Assembly: GCF_013520865.1 (NCBI RefSeq)
Contig: NZ_JACDXJ010000001.1
Coordinates: 4,201,501-4,265,500 of the forward strand
Direction: 5' to 3'
From: Microvirga mediterraneensis
Lineage (GTDB): Bacteria > Pseudomonadota > Alphaproteobacteria > Rhizobiales > Beijerinckiaceae
DNA: 64,000 nt
Within the stretch, counting starts at the first letter, position 1, and every line of letters begins with the position of its first letter. The notes under the pieces were generated by a model. That model was not told the DNA's origin, searched no databases, and saw nothing but the letters and a program-made list of their open reading frames with translations. Positions 28,255 through 38,300 of the stretch are shown piece after piece. The translations under genes and the position numbers were made by a program.

Positions 28255-28690
28255 CATCCCCGCCTGACGAGGGGCGCGCTCGCGAGGCGTCGCAAGAACG
28301 GGGCGGGGAACGGTCCGGTCGCAGGTCTCGCACCCCTGGGGCCGGAGGCCCTTGGCAGCCGTGTGCTGGTTCCAAGTCTCAACGCCTAAAAGAACCGTGC
28401 GGGACGAGCAGTTCGGCTCTTCCATTACCTTACCCAGCGAGCCGGGCTGCCCGACACGCCACCCTCGATCCTGATAGGCTCGCAGCGCAAGCTGCGGGCC
28501 CACAGGTGCTGGCTCTTTGACATGAACGAACTTCCACACCCGCCCGTCATGGCCGAAGCGCCTAGCCCCATGCCCATCCCGTTGCGAGAACGATACGTCT
28601 TGTGGCGGTGGCGACCCTGGGTTTCGAATTCGCCCCGGGGAACGCGTTCAGGCGCTCACGGCCGCGGGAACGGCCGCGGCGGCCTGACGT
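28255..28690 (+). other. Gene-free region behind the promoter; possible ncRNA
   Basis: No ORF here has both a start after the expected transcription start and protein-like features. Local structure is strong: CCCCGCCTGACGAGGGG-type pairing just after the start, a GGGGCCGGAGGCCC hairpin near 28340, and a perfect CGCAGC-GCAA-GCTGCG tetraloop hairpin at 28481-28496. No T-run follows, so the end of any RNA is unknown. It does not show the signature sequences of RNase P, SRP RNA or tmRNA that I know. It could be an undescribed RNA or decayed DNA. Confidence 0.3.
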
Positions 28691-28700
28691 CGGGTGCGCC

Positions 28701-29159
28701 CTACCCCTTCGGCAGCATGTCCTTCACGAGGCCGCTCGCCTTGGCGAAGTCCATGCGGCCGGCGTATTTGGCGCGCAGGGCGCCGACGACCTTGCCCATG
28801 TCCTTCATGGAGGCGGCGCCGGTCTCGGCGATGGCAGCCTCAATGGCGGCCTTGGTCTCGGCCTCGTCCATCTGCTGAGGCAGGTAGGAGGAAATCACTG
28901 CGACCTCGTTCTTCTCCTGATCGGCGAGCTCGGTGCGGCCGCCCTGCTCGTACATGGTGATCGATTCCTGGCGCTGCTTCACCATTTTCTGCAGGAGGGC
29001 CAGGATCTCCTCGTCGGACAGGGGCTCCTTGCCGTTGCCGCGGGCCTCGATGTCCTTGTCCTTGAGGGCGGCCTGAATCAGCCGGATGGCGCCGAGCCTG
29101 CCCTTATCGCCGGCCTTCATGGCTTCCTTCATCTCGGCGGTAAAGCGTTCGCGCAGCAT
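28701..29159 (-). CDS. yqeY: GatB/YqeY domain-containing protein
   Basis: Cytosolic protein of 152 residues related to the tRNA-binding tail domain of the GatB amidotransferase subunit. LRERFTAEMKEAMKAGDKGRLGAIRLIQAALK, SDEEILALLQKMVKQRQESITMYEQGGR and SYLPQQMDEAE match the family throughout. ATG 29159 with AAGGAGAAG upstream is chosen; the frame opens earlier at 29348 within a repeat. It is divergent from carA and normally precedes dnaG-rpoD in rhizobia. Its exact role is not established. Confidence 0.95.
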   Translation of the reverse strand: MLRERFTAEMKEAMKAGDKGRLGAIRLIQAALKDKDIEARGNGKEPLSDEEILALLQKMVKQRQESITMYEQGGRTELADQEKNEVAVISSYLPQQMDEAETKAAIEAAIAETGAASMKDMGKVVGALRAKYAGRMDFAKASGLVKDMLPKG

Positions 29160-29187
29160 GGACTTCTCCTTGGTTTTAAGTCGCTGG

Positions 29188-29270
29188 AGCATCGGATCCG
29201 ATGCTCCTTCCCTTGTTTGGCGCATCGTCGACGCGGAAAACCGGATCCGCTTTTCCGCACGATGCGCTTG
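29188..29270. repeat. Palindromic intergenic repeat family B, copy
   Basis: GAGCATCGGATCCGATGCTC is a perfect palindrome at 29190-29209. It is followed by GCGCATCGTCGACGCGGAAA, then CCGGATCCGCTTTTCC and CGATGCGC. It shares CCGGATCC-CTTTT and GCATCG elements with 20303-20412 and 63853-63888. It lies between the yqeY and carA starts, so it is inside the divergent control region. Confidence 0.65.
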
Positions 29271-29378
29271 AGCGTTGACGGAACGCGAACGGCCCCTTAA
29301 GTCACGGGGGTAGTTCAAAGGCGGCCCGGGCACGGCCTGCTCAAGCACGGCCTGTTGGCCCCGGACTTACAAGAGATC

Positions 29379-30596
29379 ATGACGATGCTGCAAGACAAAG
29401 ACACCACCGGGAGTTCCTCGGGTGGCTGGGCCGAGCCGCGCGCGACCGCGGTTCTCGTGCTCCAGGACGGAACGGTTCTCGAAGGCTTCGGCATCGGCGC
29501 CGTGGGCGAGGCGACCGGCGAGGTCTGTTTCAACACCGCGATGACGGGCTACCAGGAGATCCTGACCGACCCGTCCTATGCCGGCCAGATCATCACCTTC
29601 ACCTTCCCGCATATCGGCAATGTGGGCACCAACGAGGAAGACATCGAGAGCGTCAACGCCGCCTCGTCCTCAGGCGTGCGCGGCGTCGTGCTGGCGGCGA
29701 CCATCACCGAGCCGTCCAACTGGCGCGCCTCCCGCGACCTCGATGCGTGGCTCAAGGCCCGCAGCATCGTCGGCCTCTCGGGCATCGACACCCGGGCTCT
29801 GACCGCCCTGATCCGCGACAAGGGCATGCCGAACGCGGTCATCGCCCACGATCCCGAGGGCCGGTTCGACATCGAGGCCCTCAAGGCCAAGGCCGCCGCC
29901 CTCCCGTCCATGGACGGCCAGGACCTCGTGCCCCTCGTGACCAGCGCCCAGCGCTTCGACTGGGACGAGACCACCTGGACGCGCGGCGAAGGCTACGGCC
30001 ACCAGGACGGCGTCCCGAAGCGTCACGTGGTCGCCATCGATTACGGCGTGAAGCGCAACATCCTGCGCCTGCTCGCCCGCGCCGGCTGCAAGGTCACGGT
30101 GGTCCCGGCCACCGCCTCGGCCGAGGACGTGCTGGCCCTCAAGCCGGACGGCGTCTTCCTGTCCAACGGCCCCGGCGATCCGGCGGCGACCGGCGAATAC
30201 GCCGTTCCGGTGATCCGCAAGGTGCTCGACGAGAAGATCCCGACCTTCGGCATCTGCCTCGGCCATCAGATGCTGAGCCTGGCCGTCGGCGCCAAGACCA
30301 AGAAGATGCACCAGGGTCACCACGGGGCGAACCATCCGGTGAAGGACAAGACCACCGGCAAGGTCGAGATCACCTCCATGAACCACGGCTTCGCGGTGGA
30401 TCCGGAGACCCTGCCCTCGAACGCCGTGGAGACCCACGTGTCCCTGTTCGACGGCTCGAATTGCGGCATCTCGCTCACCGACCGCCCGGCCTTCTCGGTT
30501 CAGTACCACCCGGAGGCCTCCCCCGGCCCGCAGGACAGCCATTACCTGTTCGACCGCTTCGTGCAGCTGATGGACCAGAAGAAGACGCAGGCTTAA
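29379..30596 (+). CDS. carA: Carbamoyl-phosphate synthase small subunit (glutamine amidotransferase)
   Basis: Glutaminase subunit of carbamoyl-phosphate synthase, feeding ammonia to CarB for arginine and pyrimidine synthesis. 405 residues. The N-terminal domain shows GFGIGAVGEATGEVCFNTAMTGYQEILTDPSYAGQI-type conserved text in pieces (FNTAMTGYQE, DPSYAGQI). The class I amidotransferase domain has FLSNGPGDPAA, the nucleophile C293 in FGICLGHQML and the His/Glu pair in YHPEASPGP. ATG 29379 is chosen with AGAG upstream; ATG 29385 is also possible. carB is 4.8 kb downstream, separated by six other genes. Confidence 0.97.
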   Translation: MTMLQDKDTTGSSSGGWAEPRATAVLVLQDGTVLEGFGIGAVGEATGEVCFNTAMTGYQEILTDPSYAGQIITFTFPHIGNVGTNEEDIESVNAASSSGVRGVVLAATITEPSNWRASRDLDAWLKARSIVGLSGIDTRALTALIRDKGMPNAVIAHDPEGRFDIEALKAKAAALPSMDGQDLVPLVTSAQRFDWDETTWTRGEGYGHQDGVPKRHVVAIDYGVKRNILRLLARAGCKVTVVPATASAEDVLALKPDGVFLSNGPGDPAATGEYAVPVIRKVLDEKIPTFGICLGHQMLSLAVGAKTKKMHQGHHGANHPVKDKTTGKVEITSMNHGFAVDPETLPSNAVETHVSLFDGSNCGISLTDRPAFSVQYHPEASPGPQDSHYLFDRFVQLMDQKKTQA

Positions 30597-30719
30597 CATC
30601 TGTGTGAAGGCTGGCGCCGCGACAAACACGTCGATTGCGCCAGCCGCCCAAATCACGGTAACCGATCATTAACCATAAAAATAAAATGATTCCGGACCTT
30701 GGTTTGGGGGTTTCATCCA

Positions 30720-31094
30720 ATGGATTTCGATGACGATTCCGGCGAATTCAGCCGATTGCACAACCTGTTCACGTTTCACCTCGGCATCGCCGTCACGCTG
30801 TCCTGGCTGACGTCGCTCTATGCCGCCCTCTACGCGCCCTGGGTGCGCAACATCCGCCCGCTGATTGACCCCGGCAATGTGGGCCCGGTCGAGAGCACCT
30901 GGTCCTATCTCTTCATCTTCCCGGTGGTGCTCACGACGGCTTGGCTGATCTCGATCTTCGGCCAGAACCTCTTCGCCCAGTTCCGCATCTTCAAGAACCA
31001 GATCGTCGAGTTCGCCATCGCGGCGGTCGTGGCCTTCGGGATGTTTTACCTTTCCATCGACCGCGCCGTCGCGGCCATGTTCATCGGCATGTAA
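30720..31094 (+). CDS. Small membrane protein of unknown function
   Basis: 124 residues from ATG 30720 (MDFDDDSGEFSRLHNLF). About three hydrophobic segments are visible (FHLGIAVTLSWLTSLYAALYA, YLFIFPVVLTTAWLISIFG, FAIAAVVAFGMFYLSI). No family recognised. The reading frame and codon use look genuine. It lies 123 bases after carA on the same strand with an AT-rich gap between, so it probably has its own promoter. Confidence 0.7.
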   Translation: MDFDDDSGEFSRLHNLFTFHLGIAVTLSWLTSLYAALYAPWVRNIRPLIDPGNVGPVESTWSYLFIFPVVLTTAWLISIFGQNLFAQFRIFKNQIVEFAIAAVVAFGMFYLSIDRAVAAMFIGM

Positions 31095-31172
31095 GACCGG
31101 ACGGATTTTACGGTCTCGCTCGATCTTTGGCTCAGGCCATGCGTTCCCTCCCCGGTTCGAAGGGAGAGACGC

Positions 31173-31721
31173 ATGGCTGAGGCGAAAGGATACGGCGACC
31201 CGCACGGCTACAACGCGCCGCTCGGCACGGAGACCTATGTCTTCCGCAGCAACGGCATCGTGCCGAACTCCTCCCTGCCGCTGATCGTGCGCCGGGGGGC
31301 GATTTCGCCCTCCGAGCACGACGCCGTCCGGACCTTCAAGGCGACCTTCGCCAGGAACGGCTGGACCAATGCCTGGCTGAACGGCATCCACGATTACCAT
31401 CATTACCATCCGAACACCCATGAGGTGCTCGGCATCGTGTCGGGCTCGGGACAGGTCCGTTTCGGCGGCGAGGACGGCGATCTCGTGGCCGTGAGCGCCG
31501 GCGACGTGGTGGTCATCCCGGCTGGCGTAGCCCATGCCTGCATCAACGCGAGCGACGATTTCTCCGTGGTCGGCGCCTATCCGGGAGGGGCCGATTACGA
31601 CACGATCCGCGACGACCCGGCCGCTCTAGCGACCTCGCAACAGCGGATCGCCCAGGTGCCCCTGCCGGAGGCCGACCCGGTCGACGGCGCGGACGGGCCG
31701 CTCATGAAGCTGTGGACCTGA
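31173..31721 (+). CDS. Cupin domain-containing protein (YjlB-like)
   Basis: 182-residue single-domain cupin. The first motif is HDYHHYHPNTHEVLGIVSGSG, with His residues and Glu suited to binding a metal, and the second is GDVVVIPAGVAHACIN. N-terminal YVFRSNGIVPNSSLPLIVRRGA resembles the B. subtilis YjlB group. Biochemical role unknown. ATG 31173 follows GGGAGAG. Confidence 0.85.
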   Translation: MAEAKGYGDPHGYNAPLGTETYVFRSNGIVPNSSLPLIVRRGAISPSEHDAVRTFKATFARNGWTNAWLNGIHDYHHYHPNTHEVLGIVSGSGQVRFGGEDGDLVAVSAGDVVVIPAGVAHACINASDDFSVVGAYPGGADYDTIRDDPAALATSQQRIAQVPLPEADPVDGADGPLMKLWT

Positions 31722-31840
31722 GAACGACCGAGAAGCGTCCTGCCCGGTCCAAGGCGGGAGGTTGCTAAAGCGCGAGACAGGCCTCATGACTCGAAGCTCG
31801 CCTTCGGCGGCATTTTGAACTTCGTGGGGCACTACTTCCG

Positions 31841-32563
31841 ATGAACTGGCGCGATTATTGGAACCAGGACACGCCGATCTACGTGAACGAGCGGCACAAG
31901 CTCCTGCATTACCGCCTGATCGCCAACGACATCATCGGGCTCATCCCATCCCCGGACGCGGTCGTGCTGGATTACGGCTGCGGCGAGGCGCATCTGGCCG
32001 ACAAGGTCGCGGCCCGATGCGCGAGGCTATACCTGAGCGATGCCGCGCCGCTCGTTCGCGAGCGCCTGAACGAGCGGTTCCAAGACAATGAGCGGATCGC
32101 GGTTCTCGCGACCGAGGATGTGGCCGGCCTGGCCGACGCCTCGCTCGATCTCATCGTGGTGAACTCGCTCGTCCAGTATCTCTCCCTCGACGAGTTCCGC
32201 GGGCTCCTGAGGCTCCTGCGCGGGAAGCTCAAGGAGAATGGCAGGCTGGTCCTGGGCGACGTCATCCCGCCCGATATCAGCCCTCTCACCGACGCGAAGG
32301 CGCTGCTCTCCTTCGCCTGGCAGGGCGGGTTCATGAGGGCCGCCCTCGGCGGCCTCGCCCGGACGGCCTTCTCCGAGTACCGCAAGATCCGCGAGGAGCT
32401 GGGTTTGGCGCAATACAGCGCGGAGGAGATCTTCGACCTCCTCGACGATGCCGGGTTCGTGCCCGAGCGGGCCGCGCGGAACCTCGGGCACAACCAAGCC
32501 CGCATGACCTTCATCGGCCGTCCCGCTCAGGCCCTCGACACCGAAGACCTTACTGAGCGCTGA
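31841..32563 (+). CDS. Class I SAM-dependent methyltransferase
   Basis: 240 residues. The SAM-binding motif I is VLDYGCGEAHLADKVA, followed by LYLSDAA (motif II acidic end) and LDLIVVNSLVQYLSLDEF (motif IV/V). The N-terminal MNWRDYWNQDTPIYVNERHKLLHY region is distinctive of a group of alphaproteobacterial methyltransferases of unknown substrate. Its 3' end overlaps the convergent MFS gene by 37 bases. Confidence 0.88.
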   Translation: MNWRDYWNQDTPIYVNERHKLLHYRLIANDIIGLIPSPDAVVLDYGCGEAHLADKVAARCARLYLSDAAPLVRERLNERFQDNERIAVLATEDVAGLADASLDLIVVNSLVQYLSLDEFRGLLRLLRGKLKENGRLVLGDVIPPDISPLTDAKALLSFAWQGGFMRAALGGLARTAFSEYRKIREELGLAQYSAEEIFDLLDDAGFVPERAARNLGHNQARMTFIGRPAQALDTEDLTER

Positions 32564-33771
32564 TCGCTCAGGAGCGACAGGCCGAACACGCCGAGCCCCG
32601 CCACGGCGAGGGCCGCGCCGACCCATCCGGTCGAGGCGAAGCCGTAGCCCGCCGCGATCGCGAGGCCGCCGAGCCAGGCACCGAGCGCATTGGCGATGTT
32701 GAAGGCGGAATGATTGAGGGCCGCCGCCAGGGTCTGCGCATCGGCCGCCACATCCATCAGTCGGGTTTGAAGGGCCGGCCCGATGGCGACGCTGCAGCCG
32801 ACGAGGAACACGCAGACCGAGAGCATGTGCGGGTTGTCCGCCGTCAGCCAGAGCACGGTCATCACCACGGCGCTGCAGGCGAGCACCCCGCCGATGGTGG
32901 CCATCAGGTTCCGGTCCGCGAACCAGGCGCCGACGAGATTGCCCACGATCATGCCGGAGCCGAACAGGGCCATCATGAGGGGGACGGCGCTCTCCGGCAT
33001 CCGGGCGACTTCCGTGGCCGTCGAGGCGATGTAGGAGAAGACGGAGAACAGTCCGCCGAAGCCCACGGCCCCGATGCCGAGGGTGAACCAGACCTGCTTG
33101 CGCTTGAAGGCGCCGAGTTCCCTCATCGGGCTCGCCCCCTCCTGGACCTTGTCCTTCGGCAGGAAGAGCCAGATCAGCAGAACGGTCAGCGCGCCCATGA
33201 AGCCGACCGCCCCGAAGGCGAGCCGCCAGGTCAGGGCTTGGCCGAACCACGTGGCCACGGGCGTGCCGAGCAGGGTCGCGACGGTCAGGCCCAGCATGAC
33301 ACGCGCCACGGCCTGGGTGCGCTTGTTCGGGGGAACCAGAGAGGCGGCCACGAGGGCGGCCACGCCGAAATAGGCGCCGTGCGGCAGGCCGGTGAGGAAG
33401 CGCAGGAGCACGAAGGATTCGAAACTCGGCGCCACGGCGCTGACGGCGTTTCCGACGGCGAACACGGCCATCAGGACGAGGAGCAGCGTCTGGCGCGCGA
33501 GCTTGGCCGCCAGGACGGCGATGATCGGAGCGCCGACCACGACCCCGAGCGCATAGGCGCTGATCGCATACCCGGCCTGGGGTGTCGTGACATGGAACTC
33601 CTGCGCGAGGTTCGGCAGCAGGCCCATGATGGCGAACTCGCCCGTTCCGATGCCGAAGCTGCCGACCGCGAGCGCCAGTTCGATCAACGCGATGGCGAGG
33701 CGTGAACGCGGAACGGCGGGAGCCCTGCCCTGTGCGAGACAGGCCTCCTCGGCAATGGCCATATCGGACAT
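32527..33771 (-). CDS. MFS transporter (AraJ/YdhP-type, drug or sugar efflux)
   Basis: Inner-membrane protein of 414 residues with about twelve helices. FGIGTGEFAIMGLLPNLAQEFHVTTPQAGYAISAYALGVVVGAP is typical of the AraJ/YdhP/NepI group of arabinose-like efflux pumps; the LTGLPHGAYFGVAALVAASL block also fits. ATG 33771 (MSDMAIAEE) is preferred; the frame extends upstream to 33861 without a good start. Substrate unknown. Confidence 0.92.
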   Translation of the reverse strand: MSDMAIAEEACLAQGRAPAVPRSRLAIALIELALAVGSFGIGTGEFAIMGLLPNLAQEFHVTTPQAGYAISAYALGVVVGAPIIAVLAAKLARQTLLLVLMAVFAVGNAVSAVAPSFESFVLLRFLTGLPHGAYFGVAALVAASLVPPNKRTQAVARVMLGLTVATLLGTPVATWFGQALTWRLAFGAVGFMGALTVLLIWLFLPKDKVQEGASPMRELGAFKRKQVWFTLGIGAVGFGGLFSVFSYIASTATEVARMPESAVPLMMALFGSGMIVGNLVGAWFADRNLMATIGGVLACSAVVMTVLWLTADNPHMLSVCVFLVGCSVAIGPALQTRLMDVAADAQTLAAALNHSAFNIANALGAWLGGLAIAAGYGFASTGWVGAALAVAGLGVFGLSLLSDQRSVRSSVSRA

Positions 33772-33948
33772 GAAGCCCCCAAGCTTTTCAGGCGGTGCGA
33801 ATGTGGGATGAGTGGCGGAGCAATTTTGAGAGGCTCCTGCGACAGCCATATTGCATCGCAAAAAGATTCGCGGGATCTAGTGGAATGCAGGCCAGGGCTG
33901 CGCTGGAAGACTGGACCTTGCGAATCTGCCCCGTCGCCTGCCGAGCGC

Positions 33949-34344
33949 TTATGCAAATGTCCATTTCTTGTGCGCCATGAAGCTCCACAGCATCACGACG
34001 CCGGTGGTGATGATTTGCGAGGGAAGATAGGGGCCGTCGAGCCACACCGTGAAGGCGTGCATCAGGAACCAGGTCACCAGGAAGCCGACGAAAGCCACGA
34101 GGGCGAAGCGCCATGTGGCCTCCCGATGGGGCCGGTCGCTCTCGTAAGTGTGCTTGCGGTTGAGGACGTATGACACGAGCCCTCCTGCCACATAGCCAGC
34201 AAGCGTCGCCGGCACGGGATGCGTCCCCGCGCCCTCGACGAGAGCGATGAGAAGTCCGTAATGCACGACGGCAGCCGCCACGCCGACCCCGAAGAAGGCG
34301 GTGAATTGACGGGTGAGCCGATGAAGGGAGCAGGATGCGGTCAC
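33949..34344 (-). CDS. GtrA family membrane protein
   Basis: 131 residues with four transmembrane helices, typical of GtrA flippase-like proteins that move lipid-linked sugars. RQFTAFFGVGVAAAVVHYGLL opens the domain, and GGLVSYVLNRKHTYES and MLWSFMAHKKWTFA are the conserved RxxxF/KxWTF elements. It follows an SDR gene on the same strand with a 31-base gap, so the two may be co-transcribed. Confidence 0.9.
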   Translation of the reverse strand: MTASCSLHRLTRQFTAFFGVGVAAAVVHYGLLIALVEGAGTHPVPATLAGYVAGGLVSYVLNRKHTYESDRPHREATWRFALVAFVGFLVTWFLMHAFTVWLDGPYLPSQIITTGVVMLWSFMAHKKWTFA

Positions 34345-34375
34345 GCCCTCTCGATAGCGGCTTCCCGAGCGCCCG

Positions 34376-35167
34376 TCACCTCATTCCCTGCAGACGCCCG
34401 GCAATCCTGCGGGAGAGGAAGCGCGGGGCGAATTTCGCCGCCAGGGCGCCGAACCGGTTGCCCGCCCCTGGGATGACGACGGCCCGCCCGGCCTCGTAGC
34501 CCTCGATGCCGGCGCGGGCGACCGTGGCGGCCGACATGGCGCTCTCCTTGAAGAATCCCGTCCTCTTCGGGCCCGCCGTCTTGCCGAACTCGCTCTCGGT
34601 CGGCCCCGGGCAGAGGGCCGTCACGGTCACCCCATGGGGCTTCGCTTCGTCGTGCAGGGCCTCCGAGAGGGACAGGACGAAAGCCTTGGAGGCATAATAG
34701 ACGGCCATGTGGGGCCCGGCCTGGAAGGCCGCGATGGAGGCCACGTTCAGGATCCCGCCCCGCCGGCGCTCGATCATGCCCGGCAGCATCAGGCGGCAAA
34801 GCGAGGTCAGGGCCGTGACGTTGAGGTCGACCATGGCGAGTTGCTTCTCGTGCGGAAGAGACGCGAAATATCCCCTCAGGCCGAACCCTGCATTGTTGAC
34901 CAGGGTGTGGACGGCGATTCTCCGTTCCAGGAGCATTTCATGAAGATCCCTGGGAGCATGCCTGTCCTCGAGATCGAGGGCGATGACCTCGACGGGAGCG
35001 CCATGGATCCGCCCGATCTCCGCGCTCAGGACTTCCAGGCGCTCGTGCCGGCGGGCCGTGAGAACCAGGGAATAGCCCCGGCCGGCGAAAACCCGCGCCA
35101 AATCGGCGCCGATCCCGCTGGACGCTCCCGTGACCAGCGCCCAGCGCGGCTCTTCCGTCATGACCAT
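34376..35167 (-). CDS. SDR family oxidoreductase (DltE-like)
   Basis: Short-chain dehydrogenase of 263 residues with the longer C-terminus of the DltE/YqjQ subgroup. TGASSGIG lies near the N-terminus, LVNNAGFG follows, and catalytic residues are Ser in NVASIAA and the YYASK pair. CPGPTESEFG follows. An alternative ATG lies 6 bases downstream. Substrate unknown. It precedes gtrA on the same strand. Confidence 0.9.
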   Translation of the reverse strand: MVMTEEPRWALVTGASSGIGADLARVFAGRGYSLVLTARRHERLEVLSAEIGRIHGAPVEVIALDLEDRHAPRDLHEMLLERRIAVHTLVNNAGFGLRGYFASLPHEKQLAMVDLNVTALTSLCRLMLPGMIERRRGGILNVASIAAFQAGPHMAVYYASKAFVLSLSEALHDEAKPHGVTVTALCPGPTESEFGKTAGPKRTGFFKESAMSAATVARAGIEGYEAGRAVVIPGAGNRFGALAAKFAPRFLSRRIAGRLQGMR

Positions 35168-35367
35168 CTTTTCCCAGTTCCCCTACATGGCGATACAATG
35201 CGTCTTGTACCGCATGGGCATTGCCTGTCTAAATCATGGCTCAGGCCTTTGAATTTGCTCAAGGTCCGTGTAAGAGCCTCTCTCAACCTACAATCAGATC
35301 ACATCCCGGCTGCGCTTGAAGCGCCGTAGCTCTACGGCCGCGCGGCTGGACACGCCTGGGTGGCCCA

Positions 35368-38300
35368 ATGCCAAAGCGGACAGACATCTCCTCCATCCTC
35401 ATCGTCGGCGCCGGTCCGATCATCATCGGTCAGGCCTGCGAGTTCGATTACTCGGGAACACAGGCCGTGAAGGCCCTGAAGGAGGAAGGCTACCGCATCG
35501 TCCTGGTGAATTCGAACCCGGCGACGATCATGACCGATCCCGATCTCGCGGATGCCACCTATGTTGAGCCGATCACTCCTGAGATCGTCGCCAAGATCAT
35601 CGAGAAGGAACGCCCGGACGCGATCCTGCCCACCATGGGCGGCCAGACGGCGCTGAACTGCGCCCTGTCGCTCAAGAAGATGGGCGTGCTCGACAAGTTC
35701 AACGTGGAGATGATCGGCGCAACCGCGGAGGCCATCGACAAGGCCGAGGACCGGCAGCTCTTCCGCGAGGCCATGACCAAGATCGGCCTCGACACGCCGA
35801 AATCCCGCCTCGCCAACGCCTCGGCCCTCAAGAAGGCCGACCGGGACGCCTATCTGGCCGAGCTCGCCCGCATGGAAGCCATGGACATGCATCCGGGCGA
35901 CAAGAAGCGGATGATCGCCGCCTACAAGCTCAGGTGGGATGCCGGCGAGAACGATCGCCGCAAGCGCTACCAGGAGCACGCCATGGGCGAGGCCCTGATC
36001 GCGCTCTCCGAGGTCGGCCTGCCGGCCATCCTGCGCCCGTCCTTCACCATGGGCGGCACCGGCGGCGGCATCGCCTATAACCGCGAGGAGTTCCTCGACA
36101 TCGTCGAGCGCGGCCTCGATGCCTCCCCGACGAACGAGGTCCTGATCGAGGAGAGCGTGCTCGGCTGGAAGGAGTACGAGATGGAGGTCGTCCGCGACAA
36201 GGCGGACAACTGCATCATCATCTGCTCCATCGAGAACTTCGACCCGATGGGCGTCCATACGGGCGATTCCATCACCGTCGCCCCGGCCCTGACGCTCACC
36301 GACAAGGAATACCAGATCATGCGCGACGCCTCCCTGGCGGTGCTGCGCGAGATCGGCGTCGAGACCGGCGGCTCGAACGTGCAGTTCGCGATCAACCCGG
36401 AAAACGGGCGCATGATCGTGATCGAGATGAACCCGCGCGTGTCGCGCTCCTCGGCGCTTGCCTCGAAGGCTACGGGCTTCCCCATCGCCAAGGTCGCGGC
36501 GAAGCTCGCGGTCGGCTACACCCTCGACGAGATCGCCAACGACATCACCGGCGGCGCGACGCCCGCCTCTTTCGAGCCGACCATCGACTACGTGGTCACG
36601 AAGATCCCGCGCTTCGCCTTCGAGAAGTTCCCCGGCGCCGAGCCGACGCTGACCACGGCCATGAAGTCAGTGGGCGAGGCCATGGCCATCGGCCGCTCCT
36701 TCCCGGAATCCCTCCAGAAGGCCCTGCGCTCGCTGGAGACCGGCCTGACCGGCCTCGACGAGATCGAGATCGAGGGCATGGGCAAGGGCGACGACAAGAA
36801 CGCCATCAAGGCGGCTCTGGGCACCCCGACCCCGGACCGGATCCTCAAGGTCGCGCAGGCCCTTCGCCTCGGCATCAGCCATGACGAGGTCTACGAGTCG
36901 TGCAAGATCGACCGCTGGTTCCTCGAACAGCTCCAGGACATCGTCGACCTGGAGGCCAAGGTGAAGGCCCACGGTCTGCCGCAGACGCCGGGCGCCTTCC
37001 GGCATCTGAAGGCCATGGGCTTCTCGGATGCGCGCCTGGCCGTTCTCACCCGCAAGACGGAGGCCGAGGTGCGCGAGGCGCGCCGCGCGCTCGCCGTCCG
37101 GCCGGTCTTCAAGCGCATCGACACCTGCGCGGCGGAGTTCGCCTCGCCCACGGCCTACATGTATTCGAGCTACGCGGCTCCCTTCGCCGGCCAGCCCGCG
37201 GACGAGGCCACGCCTTCGGACGCCAACAAGGTCATCATCCTCGGCGGCGGCCCGAACCGGATCGGCCAGGGCATCGAGTTCGACTATTGCTGCTGTCATG
37301 CCTGCTTCGCGCTCAAGGATGCGGGCTATGAGACCATCATGATCAACTGCAACCCGGAGACGGTCTCGACCGACTACGACACCTCCGACCGGCTCTATTT
37401 CGAGCCGCTGACGCAGGAAGACGTGCTGGAAATCATCGAGACCGAGCGCTCGAAGGGAACGCTCCACGGCGTCATCGTCCAGTTCGGCGGCCAGACTCCC
37501 CTCAAGCTCGCCCGCGCCCTGGAAGAGGCCGACGTGCGCATCCTCGGCACCTCGCCGGACGCGATCGACCTCGCCGAGGACCGGGACCGGTTCAAGCGCC
37601 TGCTCGACAAGCTGCACCTGAAGCAGCCCAAGAACGGCATTGCCTATTCGGTGGAGCAGGCCCGCCTGATCGCCGCCGATCTCGGCCTGCCTTTCGTGGT
37701 GCGCCCGTCCTACGTGCTCGGCGGCCGCGCCATGGCGATCATCCGCGACGAGACCCAGTTCGAAGATTACCTGCTCGGCACCCTGCCGAGCCTGATCCCG
37801 TCCGACATCAAGGCGCGCTACCCCAACGACAAGACGGGCCAGATCAACACGGTCCTGGGCAAGAACCCGCTGCTCTTCGACCGCTATCTCTCGGACGCGA
37901 TCGAGGTGGACGTGGACTGCCTTGCCGACGGCAAGGACGTGTTCATCGCCGGTATCATGGAGCATATCGAGGAAGCGGGCATCCATTCGGGCGATTCCGC
38001 CTGCTCGCTCCCGCCCCGCTCGCTCTCGCCCGAGACCATCGCCGAGCTGGAGCGCCAGACGAAGGCCCTGGCCCTGGGCCTCGACGTGGGTGGCCTGATG
38101 AACGTGCAATACGCCATCAAGGACGGCGTGATCTACGTGCTGGAGGTGAACCCCCGCGCCTCGCGCACGGTGCCGTTCGTCGCCAAGGTCATCGGCGAGC
38201 CCATCGCCAAGATCGCGGCTCGGATCATGGCCGGCGAGCCCCTGGCCAAGTTCGCCCTGACCCCGAAGGAGCTGCCGCATATCGGCGTCAAGGAAGCGGT

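Noticed and set aside
28380..28445. GAGCCG...CGGTTC on the minus strand, similar to the closing stem of group II intron domain V
   Set aside because: The enclosed stretch is about 28 bases instead of 34, internal pairing is wrong, and no reverse transcriptase or intron ends are present.
28522..28878. 118-codon plus-strand ORF downstream of the SOS-like promoter
   Set aside because: No ribosome-binding site, no family resemblance, and its second half is antisense to yqeY.
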